From the NCBI GenBank assembly GCA_041397765.1, contig JAWKWA010000001.1, positions 285,394 through 349,393 of the forward strand: a stretch of DNA of 64,000 nucleotides. Direction: 5' to 3'. The notes under the pieces are model-generated. The model was not told the origin of the DNA. It did not search any database and saw only the letters and a program-made list of their open reading frames with translations. Numbering within the stretch: the stretch's first letter is position 1; every line of letters begins with the position of its first letter. This DNA comes from JAWKWA01 sp041397765 (lineage in GTDB: Bacteria > Pseudomonadota > Alphaproteobacteria > Rhizobiales > Hyphomicrobiaceae). The position numbers were made by a program, and so were the translations under genes. Positions 36,761 to 44,936 of the stretch are shown one piece after another.

Positions 36761-39298
36761 ATGCTGCGCATCAGAAAGGTCGCGGACGAGCTGAGCGACG
36801 CGAACCGGCATGCGATCGCCGAGGCGCAGGCCGTGCTGAAGCAGCGATTCCCGCACATCTCCGAGCGCGAGCTCGCCTCGCTGCCGGGCCGCATCCGCGA
36901 TCCGCTCGGGCACCGCTATGTGACGCGCCTGTTCGTCGCGGAGACGGCCAAGGAGAAGGTGACGGGCGTCGGCATCCTCATCTGGGTGCCGGACGTACGC
37001 TTTGCCTTCCTCGACTACATCACCTCGACCAAGGGCATGAGCGGGCGCGGTGTCGGGGCGGCGCTCTATGAGCGCTTGCGCGAGGAGGCGCGCGCGCTCG
37101 GCGCGCACGGGCTTTATTTCGAGTGCTACCCGGATGATCCCTTGCTCGCCTCATCGGAGGCGGCACTCGCCGAGAGCCGGGCCCGGCTGAAATTCTACGA
37201 AGGGTTCGGTGCGCGGCCGATCGCGGGAACGCGCTACGAGACGCCGCTCGTTCCGGGCGAGAAGGATCCGCCCTATCTGGTGCTCGACGCGCTCGGCATG
37301 CCGGCTCCCTCCGCCGAGACGGTGCGCGAGGTGGTGCGGGCGATCCTCGAGCGCAAATATGATGGTGTCTGTCCGCCCGACTATGTGGAGATGGTGGTCG
37401 GCTCGATCAGCGACGACCCGGTGCGGCTGCGCCCGCCGCGCTATGCGAGAAAGCCGGCGGCGCCGGGCGAGGCGAAGCCGGCTGCCGGCATGCCGGTGGA
37501 GAAGATCGCGCTCGTCATCAACGATGCGCACGACCTGCACAAGGTCAACGACCGCGGCTATTTCGAGGCGCCGATCCGCGTGCGGGCGATCCGCTCCGAG
37601 CTCGACCAGTCGGGCCTGTTCGAGGCGGTGCCGGCGCGCAATTATCCGGACCGCCACATCTATGCGGTGCACGATGGCCGGCTCGTCGACTTCATCCGCC
37701 GCGCGAGCGCGATCGCGGGCACGAAGAAGTCGATCTTCCCCTATCTCTTCCCGGTGAGGAACGCGACGCGGCCGCCCAGGGACGATGCGCTGCTCGCCGG
37801 CTATTACTGCATCGACACTTTCACGCCGCTCAACCAGAACGCCTATCTGGCCGCGCGCGCCGCGGTCGATGCGACCATGACGGCCGCCGATCTCGTGCTG
37901 GCGGGACGGCGCTTCGCCTATGCGCTGGTGCGTCCGCCCGGCCATCATGCCGAGCGCCAGGTGTTCGGCGGCTTCTGCTATTTCTGCAATGCCGCGATCG
38001 CAGCCCATCATCTCAGCCGCTATGGCCGCGTCGCCATCCTCGACATCGACTATCACCACGGCAACGGCCAGCAGGACATCTTCTACGAGCGGGCCGACGT
38101 GCTCACCGTCTCGATCCATGGCGATCCGGCGATCGCCTACCCCTACTATACGGGTTTTCGCGACGAGGTCGGGCTGGGGGCCGGCGCCGGCTACAATGTC
38201 AACATGCCGCTGCCCGAGCAGACGCCGCCCGAGGCCTATCGGGCAGCGCTCGGCGAGGCGCTGAAGCGCATCCGCCGGTTCGATCCGGCCCATCTCGTTG
38301 TGGCGGCCGGCTTCGATACGGCCAAGGGCGATCCGACGGGAACCTGGTCGAACACGGCCAAGGACTTCGCCGAGATCGGCCGCATGATCGGCGCGGAGAG
38401 CTATCCGACGCTGATCGTCCAGGAGGGCGGCTACCGGGTGCGCACGCTGGGGACCAATGTGCGCAGCTTCTTCACCGGTCTTGCGGCGGGGACATCCACG
38501 CCGGCGGCGCGGCCGCGGCGCCAGCGCAGCGGGACGTCGGCGGCGCCCTATCTGCCGGTCGATGCGGAGAAGATCGAATGGCGCACCGCGGTGACGAGGG
38601 AGGATGTCGAGCGCATCCGCGCCATGGTGGCGGCGACCGGCTTCTTCTCGAGCGATGAGGTGGCGATCGCCGCCGAGCTCGTCGAGGAGCGTCTCGAGCG
38701 CGGCATCCAGACCGGCTATCATTTCGTGCTCGCCGAGATCGACGGGCGCCTCGCCGGCTATACCTGCTATGGCCCGATCGCGGGCACCGAGAGCGCGTTC
38801 GATCTCTTCTGGATCGTGGTCGCGCCCGACACGCGCGGGCTCGGCCTCGGCCGGCTGCTGGTCGATCGCACCGAGCCCTTGATCCGCGAGGCGGGCGGCA
38901 CGCGCTACTATGCCGAGACCTCCTCGACGCAGAAATATCTGCCGACGCGGGCCTTCTACCGCGCGACGGGCTTTCGCGAGGTGGCAAGCATTCCCGACTT
39001 CTACCGGCCCGGCGACGGCAAGGTGATCTTCGAGAAGACGGTGATACCAGCGAGCGGCGGCCGCGCGCAATCAAAGTATGCGCGCGGGGTTGGCGGGGCG
39101 GCCGCGCGCAATCAAAGTATGCGCGCGGGGTTGGCGGGGCGGGCGCGCGCAATCAAATTATGCGCGCGGGGTTGGCGGGGCGGCCGCGCGCAATCAAAGT
39201 ATGCGCGCGGGGTTGGCGGGGCGGCCGCGCGCAAACAAGAGAGATACCGGCGCGCATCCAACCCGATTACGAGCCGAAAATCATGCGCGCCGGTGTAG
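36761..39298 (+). CDS. GNAT - histone-deacetylase-family - GNAT fusion protein
   Basis: An 845-aa fusion. Residues 1-175 are a GNAT acetyltransferase-like domain (SGRGVGAALYERLREEAR as acetyl-CoA loop). Residues about 245-576 are an HDAC/acetylpolyamine amidohydrolase domain with RPPGHHAERQVFGGFCYF, the zinc-site DIDYHHGNGQQDIFY and AAGFDTAKGDPTG. Its catalytic His pair and metal ligands are present, so it should be active. Residues about 605-763 form a second GNAT domain (VVAPDTRGLGLGRLLVDR). The last 80 residues are read from a 41-bp tandem repeat and are probably not natural protein. It follows the ATP-grasp genes by 39 bp. Acetylation and deacetylation of a beta-amino-acid product is a reasonable guess. 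Confidence 0.85.
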   Translation: MLRIRKVADELSDANRHAIAEAQAVLKQRFPHISERELASLPGRIRDPLGHRYVTRLFVAETAKEKVTGVGILIWVPDVRFAFLDYITSTKGMSGRGVGAALYERLREEARALGAHGLYFECYPDDPLLASSEAALAESRARLKFYEGFGARPIAGTRYETPLVPGEKDPPYLVLDALGMPAPSAETVREVVRAILERKYDGVCPPDYVEMVVGSISDDPVRLRPPRYARKPAAPGEAKPAAGMPVEKIALVINDAHDLHKVNDRGYFEAPIRVRAIRSELDQSGLFEAVPARNYPDRHIYAVHDGRLVDFIRRASAIAGTKKSIFPYLFPVRNATRPPRDDALLAGYYCIDTFTPLNQNAYLAARAAVDATMTAADLVLAGRRFAYALVRPPGHHAERQVFGGFCYFCNAAIAAHHLSRYGRVAILDIDYHHGNGQQDIFYERADVLTVSIHGDPAIAYPYYTGFRDEVGLGAGAGYNVNMPLPEQTPPEAYRAALGEALKRIRRFDPAHLVVAAGFDTAKGDPTGTWSNTAKDFAEIGRMIGAESYPTLIVQEGGYRVRTLGTNVRSFFTGLAAGTSTPAARPRRQRSGTSAAPYLPVDAEKIEWRTAVTREDVERIRAMVAATGFFSSDEVAIAAELVEERLERGIQTGYHFVLAEIDGRLAGYTCYGPIAGTESAFDLFWIVVAPDTRGLGLGRLLVDRTEPLIREAGGTRYYAETSSTQKYLPTRAFYRATGFREVASIPDFYRPGDGKVIFEKTVIPASGGRAQSKYARGVGGAAARNQSMRAGLAGRARAIKLCARGWRGGRAQSKYARGVGGAAARKQERYRRASNPITSRKSCAPV
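39056..39234. repeat. 41-bp tandem repeat, four copies, each a hairpin
   Basis: Units start at 39056, 39097, 39138 and 39179 with a partial fifth at 39220; the words at 39069, 39110, 39151, 39192 and 39233 are exactly 41 bp apart. Each unit contains CCGCGCGCA and TGCGCGCGG around a 9-nt loop, a perfect 9-bp stem. Copy 3 differs in two bases (one in the loop). As 41 is not a multiple of 3, the protein frame changes in each unit. The array is therefore more likely non-coding DNA that the frame happens to read through. Confidence 0.85.
39246..39294 (+). terminator. Large hairpin, probable terminator of the kamA operon
   Basis: ACCGGCGCGCAT (39246-39257) and ATGCGCGCCGGT (39283-39294) are perfectly complementary over 12 bp with a 25-nt loop. 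It lies just before the stop of the long frame, so the frame runs through what looks like a transcription end. No T tract follows. Confidence 0.6.
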
Positions 39299-39343
39299 CC
39301 ATCGCGGGCCGGTAACGGCCGGGCGGCGCCAAGGCCTCGCTCG

Positions 39344-39964
39344 TCAGCCGGGCGGCCGGGGCGCGACGCGCGTGTCGGCGAGCGTCTCCGTCTCGATGCG
39401 ATCGAGTTCGGCGACGAGATCATCGCCGAAATGAGCGGCGATCGCCTCGCGGGCGGCGCGATAGGCGGTGCTGCCGGGGCCGGTGCAGATCAGCTCCCGG
39501 CTGGCAAGCTCGCCCGAGACCTCGATCAGCCCCTTGTCGAAGGTCACCGCAAAGAGGCTGCAGACCATCGGCTTCAGCTCGTGGATGTCGCGGCCGGCGG
39601 CGAGCATGTAGCTGTGGATGCGGCAGCCGCGATGCCGGCGGTCGAGGAACACGCAGGCGCCGTCCACGGTGGCCGTGCGCGTGTAGCGGCCGGAGGGGAA
39701 ATCCGCGTCGGCGATCTCAAGGTCGGTGCGGAACCATTGCGAGGCCAGCACGCCGGTGAAGGCCTCGAGACCGTCCCGCTCGGCGAGCAGGCGCTCGCGG
39801 TTGTCGAGATCGACATCGGCACCGTAGCTGCAACAGCGGTCGTGACAGAAGCTGCAGGCCATGCATTCGGCGAAGTAGGTGGTGGTGAAGACGGCGGTGT
39901 CGACGCGCTCGAGAGTGGGCGCGCCCCACCGGCTCGTGAAGACACGGCTGAGAGTGCGGATCAT
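39344..39964 (-). CDS. YkgJ-like cysteine-cluster protein
   Basis: A 206-aa soluble protein. The N-terminal part has FAECMACSFCHDRCCSYGADV, a dense cysteine group, followed by GACVFLDRRHRGCRIHSYML and KPMVCSLFAV. This is the C-x3-C-x2-C arrangement of the YkgJ/CxxCxxCC zinc/iron cluster family. Function is unknown; metal binding is inferred from the cysteines. The ATG at 39964 has no clear ribosome-binding site; ATG 39997 is also in frame. It converges on the kamA operon and is divergent from guaA. Confidence 0.75.
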   Translation of the reverse strand: MIRTLSRVFTSRWGAPTLERVDTAVFTTTYFAECMACSFCHDRCCSYGADVDLDNRERLLAERDGLEAFTGVLASQWFRTDLEIADADFPSGRYTRTATVDGACVFLDRRHRGCRIHSYMLAAGRDIHELKPMVCSLFAVTFDKGLIEVSGELASRELICTGPGSTAYRAAREAIAAHFGDDLVAELDRIETETLADTRVAPRPPG

Positions 39965-40264
39965 CGGATGGCTCTTTGATCGGGGCGTCACCGGCATCAA
40001 GGACGGCACGTCGAGGTGGCCGGTGCGCGGCGACTGACGATAGCATTGGGGTGGGCTCGTGTCGGCGGGGCCGGCGAGTCTCGGTGCAGGATGCGGCGGG
40101 CTGTCGCAGGCAAGGCGCCCGTCCACGGAAATTCCCCGCCACCCTCGCGCAGCCGACGAGGTGGCGCTGGGCGGGGAGGCGAGGCTCATGTAAGCCCGCG
40201 CAACGGCAGAACTCGAGGCCGCCGCGCCTCACCGGCCGCAATCGAGATCCGCGAGGAGAGCCAG
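39965..40264. other. Intergenic region between the YkgJ-like gene and guaA
   Basis: A 300-bp gap of high GC. I see no promoter pair, riboswitch-like structure or gene. AGGAG just before 40265 is the guaA ribosome-binding site. Confidence 0.5.
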
Positions 40265-41810
40265 ATGACCGAGACCGTGCTGATCGTCGACTTCGGCTCG
40301 CAGGTGACCCAGCTCATCGCCCGGCGGGTGCGCGAGGCGGGCGTCTATTCCCAGATCGCCCCCTTCTCCAAGGCCGCCGCCGCGATCGAGCGGCTCAAGC
40401 CGAAGGCGGTGATCCTGTCGGGCGGACCTGCCTCGGTGACGGATGCCGGGAGCCCGAGGGCCCCTGAGGCCGTCTTCGCCTCGGGCCTGCCGGTGCTCGC
40501 CATCTGCTACGGGCAGCAGACGACGGCGGTCCAGCTCGGGGGGACGGTCGAGGGCGGACATGCCGCCGAGTTCGGCCGCGCCGATGTCGAGGTGATCGCC
40601 GACAGCCCGCTGTTCGAGGGGGTGTGGAGGGTCGGCGGGCGCTATCCGGTGTGGATGAGCCATGGCGACCGGGTGACCCGTCTGCCCGACGGCTTCGAGG
40701 TGCTGGCGGTGTCGGAGAATGCGCCCTTCGCGGTCGCGGCCGACGAGAGCCGGCGCATCTATACGACGATGTTCCATCCCGAGGTCGTCCATACGCCGGA
40801 CGGCAGCCGCCTCATCGCCAATTTCGTGCACAGGATCGCCGGCATCGAGGGCGACTGGACGATGGCGCATTTCCGCTCGGCGGCGATCGCGGCGATCCGT
40901 CAGCAGGTCGGCGAGGGGCGTGTCGTCTGCGGCTTGTCGGGGGGCGTCGACTCGGCGGTGGCCGCCGTCCTGATCCACGAGGCGATCGGCGAGCGGCTGA
41001 CCTGCATCCTGGTCGATCACGGGCTCATGCGCGCGGACGAGGCTGGCGAGGTCGTCGACCTCTTCGCGGGCACTACAACATTCCGCTCGTCCATGTCGAT
41101 GCGAGCGAGCGCTTCCTGTCGGCGCTCGCCGGTGTCACCGATCCGGAGGTGAAGCGCAAGACGATCGGTGGGCTCTTCATCGACGTTTTCGAGGAGGAGG
41201 CGGGCCGATCGGCGGGGCCGGGTTCTCGGCCCAGGGCACGCTCTATCCCGACGTCATCGAAAGCGTGTCGTTCACCGGCGGGCCGTCGGTCACGATCAAG
41301 TCACACCACAATGTCGGCGGCCTGCCCGCGCGCATGAACCTGGAAGTTGTCGAGCCATTATACGAGCTTTTCAAGGACGAGGTGCGCGCGCTCGGCCGCG
41401 AGCTCGGTCTGCCTGACGTCTTCGTGGGCTGCCGCCATCCCTTTCTCGCCCCGGCCTTCGCCATCCGCATACCCGGCGAGATCACGCGCGAGAAGCTCGA
41501 CCCGCTGCGACGGGCCGATCGCATCTATCTGGAGGAGATCAGAAGGCCGGGCTCTACGACGAGATCTGGCAGGCTCGCGCAGCTGCTGCCGGTGCGGACG
41601 GTTCGGCGTGATGGGCGACGGCGGACCTACGACCGTGCGCTGGCATTGAGGGCGGTGACATCGACCGATGGCATGACGGCGGATTTCTATCCGATGCCGC
41701 ACGAGGTGCTCGGTCGCATCGCGACGCGGATCATCAACGAGGTGAAGGGCATCAACCGCGTCTGCTACGACGTGACGTCGAAACCGCCGGGCACCATCGA
41801 GTGGGAATGA
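40265..41810 (+). pseudogene. guaA: GMP synthase (glutamine-hydrolysing), frameshifted several times in its 3' half
   Basis: The 5' half is intact: class I glutamine amidotransferase (ICYGQQTTAVQLGG with the Cys nucleophile, MFHPEVVHTPDG with the catalytic His-Glu), then the PP-loop GLSGGVDSAVAAVLIHEA. From 41067 the reading frame is lost and regained at about six places (near 41067, 41204, 41545, 41573, 41602 and 41622), mostly by one missing base. The conserved motif usually read as HPFPGPGLAIR is changed to HPFLAPAFAIR. The end, CYDVTSKPPGTIEWE, is normal. The enzyme converts XMP to GMP. Either this copy is decaying or the sequence is locally poor. Confidence 0.88.
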
Positions 41811-41862
41811 CCGGGTGAGCGGTGACAGGCGCGGGCGCGGGTGAGGTGACAGCAGCAGCCGA

Positions 41863-41902
41863 CCCGCCTGCCCCACCACACACAGATGGCAGGGCAGGCG
41901 GG
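41863..41902 (+). terminator. Hairpin downstream of guaA
   Basis: CCCGCCTGCCC (41863-41873) and GGGCAGGCGGG (41892-41902) form a perfect 11-bp stem with an 18-nt loop, 53 bp after the guaA stop. No T tract is present. Confidence 0.55.
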
Positions 41903-42005
41903 CAGCCAGGGAAGCGAATTTGACATTTGAGGCCCGATTGGCGCGATGGGCGTTTTCAAGTGTCGAATTCAAGTTCCACCAGGTTCTATAGGCCTTCCAG
42001 TAGTT

Positions 42006-42461
42006 CTATGATTCCAGCAATTGCTCACGCGGGTTCTGAAACGGCATGCAAAGGTCGGGATCGAACCACTCGCTCAGTGCCGCCGCTTGCCGCCACGACG
42101 ATGGAAGCGGTAGCCGCGGAACCGATGGCCGCGGAACCGGTGACTGCGGAACCGGTGATGGCCGGAAGGATGGCCACGCAGATAGAGGCGCGATAGATGA
42201 AGATCCGCGGTCCATAATAATGTTATGATGCTGACAGCCGCGCGGATAGACGTACCAGCGCCATCCATAGCGGTCCATATCCGACGATAGTGACAGCGGC
42301 GCTAACGCACCTCCTGCAAGAGGCCGTCTGCTCTCACTTGCGACAGGTCGACGAGCGCAGTGGCACCGCCGGCGCCGGCCGCCCGCGCGGCCGGGGCCGT
42401 CAAGCCCAGGGCCGCAAACATCAGGCCGAGGGCCAGCAGGCCCTTCTGCGAACAATTTCAT
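42006..42461 (-). pseudogene. Possible decayed small secreted Arg/His-rich protein
   Basis: On the minus strand the pieces of a small exported protein can be pieced together only by changing frames. They are a start with MKLFAEG, a hydrophobic leader (LLALGLMFAALGLTAPAARA), a middle with WRWYVYPRG, and a basic tail RFRSHRFRGHRFRGYRF made by a 15-bp DNA repeat. It resembles small periplasmic Gly/His/Tyr-rich proteins common in Rhizobiales. At least two indels are needed, so it is decayed or mis-sequenced, as is the adjoining guaA end. Low confidence. Confidence 0.3.
42021..42069. repeat. Short dispersed element, copy 2
   Basis: It contains the same words in the same order as 29100-29146 (GGGTTCTGAAACGG, ATGCA, ATCGAACCAC). 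It lies beside the decayed small gene. Confidence 0.6.
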
Positions 42462-43150
42462 GACAAAAGTCTCCTCTGCCGTCGGGGATACTCAGCATCC
42501 GTGATCCGGGGACGCACGCCTGATCCCGTGACTGACTCCCGGCCAATTCGCATCGGCGCCGGGGCTCGCAGACTTCCCCGATCAACTCTCCCAATAGCAC
42601 GTCGGGCCGGGGAACTGATCTGCGCTGTCGAGGCGGCTGCCGCGCAATTGCGCGCCCGGGCTTTGCCGATGCCCGCGGGTCTTGCGGAGCACGGCAGCTG
42701 CGGCTCGACCCGGCCTCGGCAAGAACCCGCCCACTGGCGAGCCATATCCGCCGGCCGGGCGGCATTCAGGGCAAGAGCACGATCCCCGGCAAGCCTTGAG
42801 CGCTCACGGCTCTTGGAGCATTTCCGACCCGGTCGAATTCGGTTCGACCATGTCGGACAGGCACCAGCTTCTTGCCTCAGGGTCTCGTTCACGGCTCCGA
42901 TGCTCGCGCGAGCGCTCGCATCTCAACCGATCAGGCTCTCAGCGGAAGATCCGCCTCTTGGTCGGACAAGCCGGCGCCGCCGCTCGTGGTTCCATCGAGA
43001 GCCGGCCTTGGAGGGTCCGAACCGCAAACAATTTCGAGAGGCGAGGCATGAGGCTGCCCGGCGTCGCGGCGGCAAGTGGGCGACTTTCGGTCGCTTCGGT
43101 GCTATCCCTGTGGACGCTTGGTCGTAGGCTGACGAAATGGGGGGGCGCCG
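42462..43150. other. Intergenic region upstream of nnrU
   Basis: No credible gene. It includes a degenerate copy of the ~125-bp dispersed repeat (42815-42939). Open frames here have no protein-like character. Confidence 0.5.
42815..42939 (+). repeat. ~125-bp dispersed repeat, copy B (divergent)
   Basis: The right part, CTCGCATCTCAACCGATCAG followed by GCTCT, is identical to copies A and C. The left part (GGAGCATTTCCGACC ... ACCATGTCGG) keeps the inverted-repeat pattern with several changes. Confidence 0.65.
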
Positions 43151-43723
43151 ATGTCGCTGCTCGTTGCAGGTCTTGCCGTGTTCTTTGCGATCCATCTGGT
43201 GCCGACGGCGCCGGCGCTACGGGCGCGCATGCAAGCCATGATGGGCGAAGGCGGCTACAAGCTCGTCTTCTCGCTGATCTCGGTTGCGGGACTTGCGGCC
43301 GTCGTCGTCGGCTATGGCGCGGCGCGGCCGGTTTCGCCCGACATCTGGTATCCGCCGGCATGGACGCGGCACCTGACCATGGGGCTGATGGTGATCGCCA
43401 TGATCCTGCTGGCGGCAGCCTATGTGCCCTCGCGGATCCGCGACCGCGTGCGCCACCCGATGCTGGCGGCGATCAAGACCTGGGCTCTCGCGCATCTCCT
43501 CACCAATGGCGATCTCGCCTCGATGGTCCTGTTCGGCTCGTTCCTCGGCTATGGCGTTTTCGACCGGATCTCGGTCAAGCGGCGGGGCGACAGGGGACCG
43601 CTCGGCGACAGGCAAGGGACAGCGCGGGGAGACGTGATCGCCATCGTCGCCGGTCTCGTCGTCTACGGGCTCTTCGTTGCAAGGCTGCACGAATGGCTGA
43701 TCGGGGTGCCGGTCAGTCCGTGA
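43151..43723 (+). CDS. NnrU family membrane protein
   Basis: A 190-aa protein with about five to six transmembrane helices. It starts VAGLAVFFAIHLVPTAPALR, then KLVFSLISVAGLAAVVVGYG, and contains the HPMLAAIKTWALAHLLTNGD segment typical of NnrU, which is linked to nitric-oxide and nitrite reduction in denitrifiers. The conserved HxxPxxxxxR near the start and W-A-x-AHLLxNGD support the call. No denitrification genes are nearby. Its specific biochemical role is unknown. It stands alone between a repeat copy and the L,D-transpeptidase. Confidence 0.87.
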   Translation: MSLLVAGLAVFFAIHLVPTAPALRARMQAMMGEGGYKLVFSLISVAGLAAVVVGYGAARPVSPDIWYPPAWTRHLTMGLMVIAMILLAAAYVPSRIRDRVRHPMLAAIKTWALAHLLTNGDLASMVLFGSFLGYGVFDRISVKRRGDRGPLGDRQGTARGDVIAIVAGLVVYGLFVARLHEWLIGVPVSP

Positions 43724-43871
43724 GGGAGGCCGCAAGGGCGACACCTGCGAAGATGCTTTTTCGAGGGACCGGCAGGGTTTAGAATGATGTGCCCGCAACA
43801 TTCCTGGTGCTGGCGCGTTACCGATCCGTGGCACGACCTGATCAGGGGACCGGGGGAGACCATGGATAGCT

Positions 43872-44708
43872 GTGATGTGGCTCGACTCTTCGAGCAGACT
43901 TAGCCTATCGGGCCCGAAATCGATGGGCCTTGCGGCCGTGCTGGCCGTGGCGTGCCTCCTGCTCGCGGGGTGTGCAGCGCCGCGCGGGCCCTATGCGGCC
44001 AATGGCGAGGTGCTGCTCTATCCCGACGACGCCTATCGCGTCCCCTTCACGCGGGGGGACGGGGCCTATGACGACGAGGGCGGCTCGTATTACGGGCGAG
44101 GCGGCGGCTCGTATGGGCGCGACGGCGGCTCCACCTATGGGCGGACCGGTGGTGGCGACGAGCGCTATCTCGCCTTCCGCGACGGCGGCTTCGTGGTGCC
44201 GGGGGTCAAGTCGCGCTATCTCACCGGCGACAAGGTGCGCCATCGCGTGAACGCGCCGCCGGGCTATCGCCCGGGCACCATCGTCGTCGATCCGGGAGCG
44301 CGGGCGCTGTTCCTGATCGAGCCCGGCGGCTCGGCGATCCGCTATGCCATCGGGGTCGGACGGGAAGGCTTCGGCTGGAGTGGCCGGGCGGTGGTCGGAC
44401 GCAAGGAGGTCTGGCCGAAATGGACGCCGCCCGCCGAGATGGTGGCGCGCGATCCGCGGGTCCGGCCGTTCCGCAATGGTATGCTCGGCGGACCCGACAA
44501 TCCGCTCGGGGCACGTGCGCTCTACCTCTTCCAGGACGGCGCCGATACGCTCTACCGGCTGCATGGCACGGCCGAGCCGTGGTCGGTCGGACGGCGGGTG
44601 TCGTCGGGGTGCATCCGGCTCTTCAACCAGGACATCATCGACCTGTTCGATCGCGTGCCGGTCGGGACCGAGGTCGTCGTCTTGCCGGATCGTCAGGTCG
44701 CGGGCTGA
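43872..44708 (+). CDS. L,D-transpeptidase (YkuD domain) lipoprotein
   Basis: A 278-aa exported enzyme. A lipobox LLAGC follows a hydrophobic leader (AAVLAVACLLLAGC), so it should be anchored to a membrane by lipid. A Gly/Tyr/Ser-rich low-complexity stretch (about residues 65-95) is followed by the YkuD domain. The catalytic motif is RLHGTAEPWSVGRRVSSGCI, with His and Cys in the HGT...SSGC pattern. Such enzymes cross-link peptidoglycan by 3-3 bonds or attach lipoproteins. Starts at 43872 or 43923 are both possible. Its 3' end is followed by copy C of the dispersed repeat. Confidence 0.9.
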   Translation: MMWLDSSSRLSLSGPKSMGLAAVLAVACLLLAGCAAPRGPYAANGEVLLYPDDAYRVPFTRGDGAYDDEGGSYYGRGGGSYGRDGGSTYGRTGGGDERYLAFRDGGFVVPGVKSRYLTGDKVRHRVNAPPGYRPGTIVVDPGARALFLIEPGGSAIRYAIGVGREGFGWSGRAVVGRKEVWPKWTPPAEMVARDPRVRPFRNGMLGGPDNPLGARALYLFQDGADTLYRLHGTAEPWSVGRRVSSGCIRLFNQDIIDLFDRVPVGTEVVVLPDRQVAG

Positions 44709-44788
44709 GACGGCCAAAGGCCCCTTGGGCACCGGTCGCGCCAGGCGGTGGCCGGCGGTGCTGCAATGCGATATTCTTCCGCCCTCCT

Positions 44789-44912
44789 GAGCATGTCCGA
44801 CTGAAATGGAACCAGGTCGGCGGTGTCGAGCATGCTCTCTCTCATTGCTTCGGAGCCTGATTGACGCTTTCGATGCGCGCGCGGGCGCTCGCATCTCAAC
44901 CGATCAGGCTCT
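44789..44912 (+). repeat. ~125-bp dispersed repeat, copy C
   Basis: It starts GAGCATGTCCGACTG and ends CTCAACCGATCAGGCTCT, closely matching copy A in both halves. It ends 24 bp before the panB start at 44937 and may therefore lie in the panB leader or between promoter and gene. Confidence 0.75.
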
Positions 44913-44936
44913 GATCCCCCAGGAGGGTAGCAGTTC

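Noticed and set aside
36725..37108. Minus-strand frames opposite the fusion gene and other large antisense frames across the window
   Set aside because: They mirror the third-position GC bias of the real plus-strand genes and have no domain features.
39056..39234. CRISPR or protein repeat domain at the end of the fusion gene
   Set aside because: The 41-bp units are adjacent with no spacers, and the unit length is not a multiple of three, so neither idea fits.
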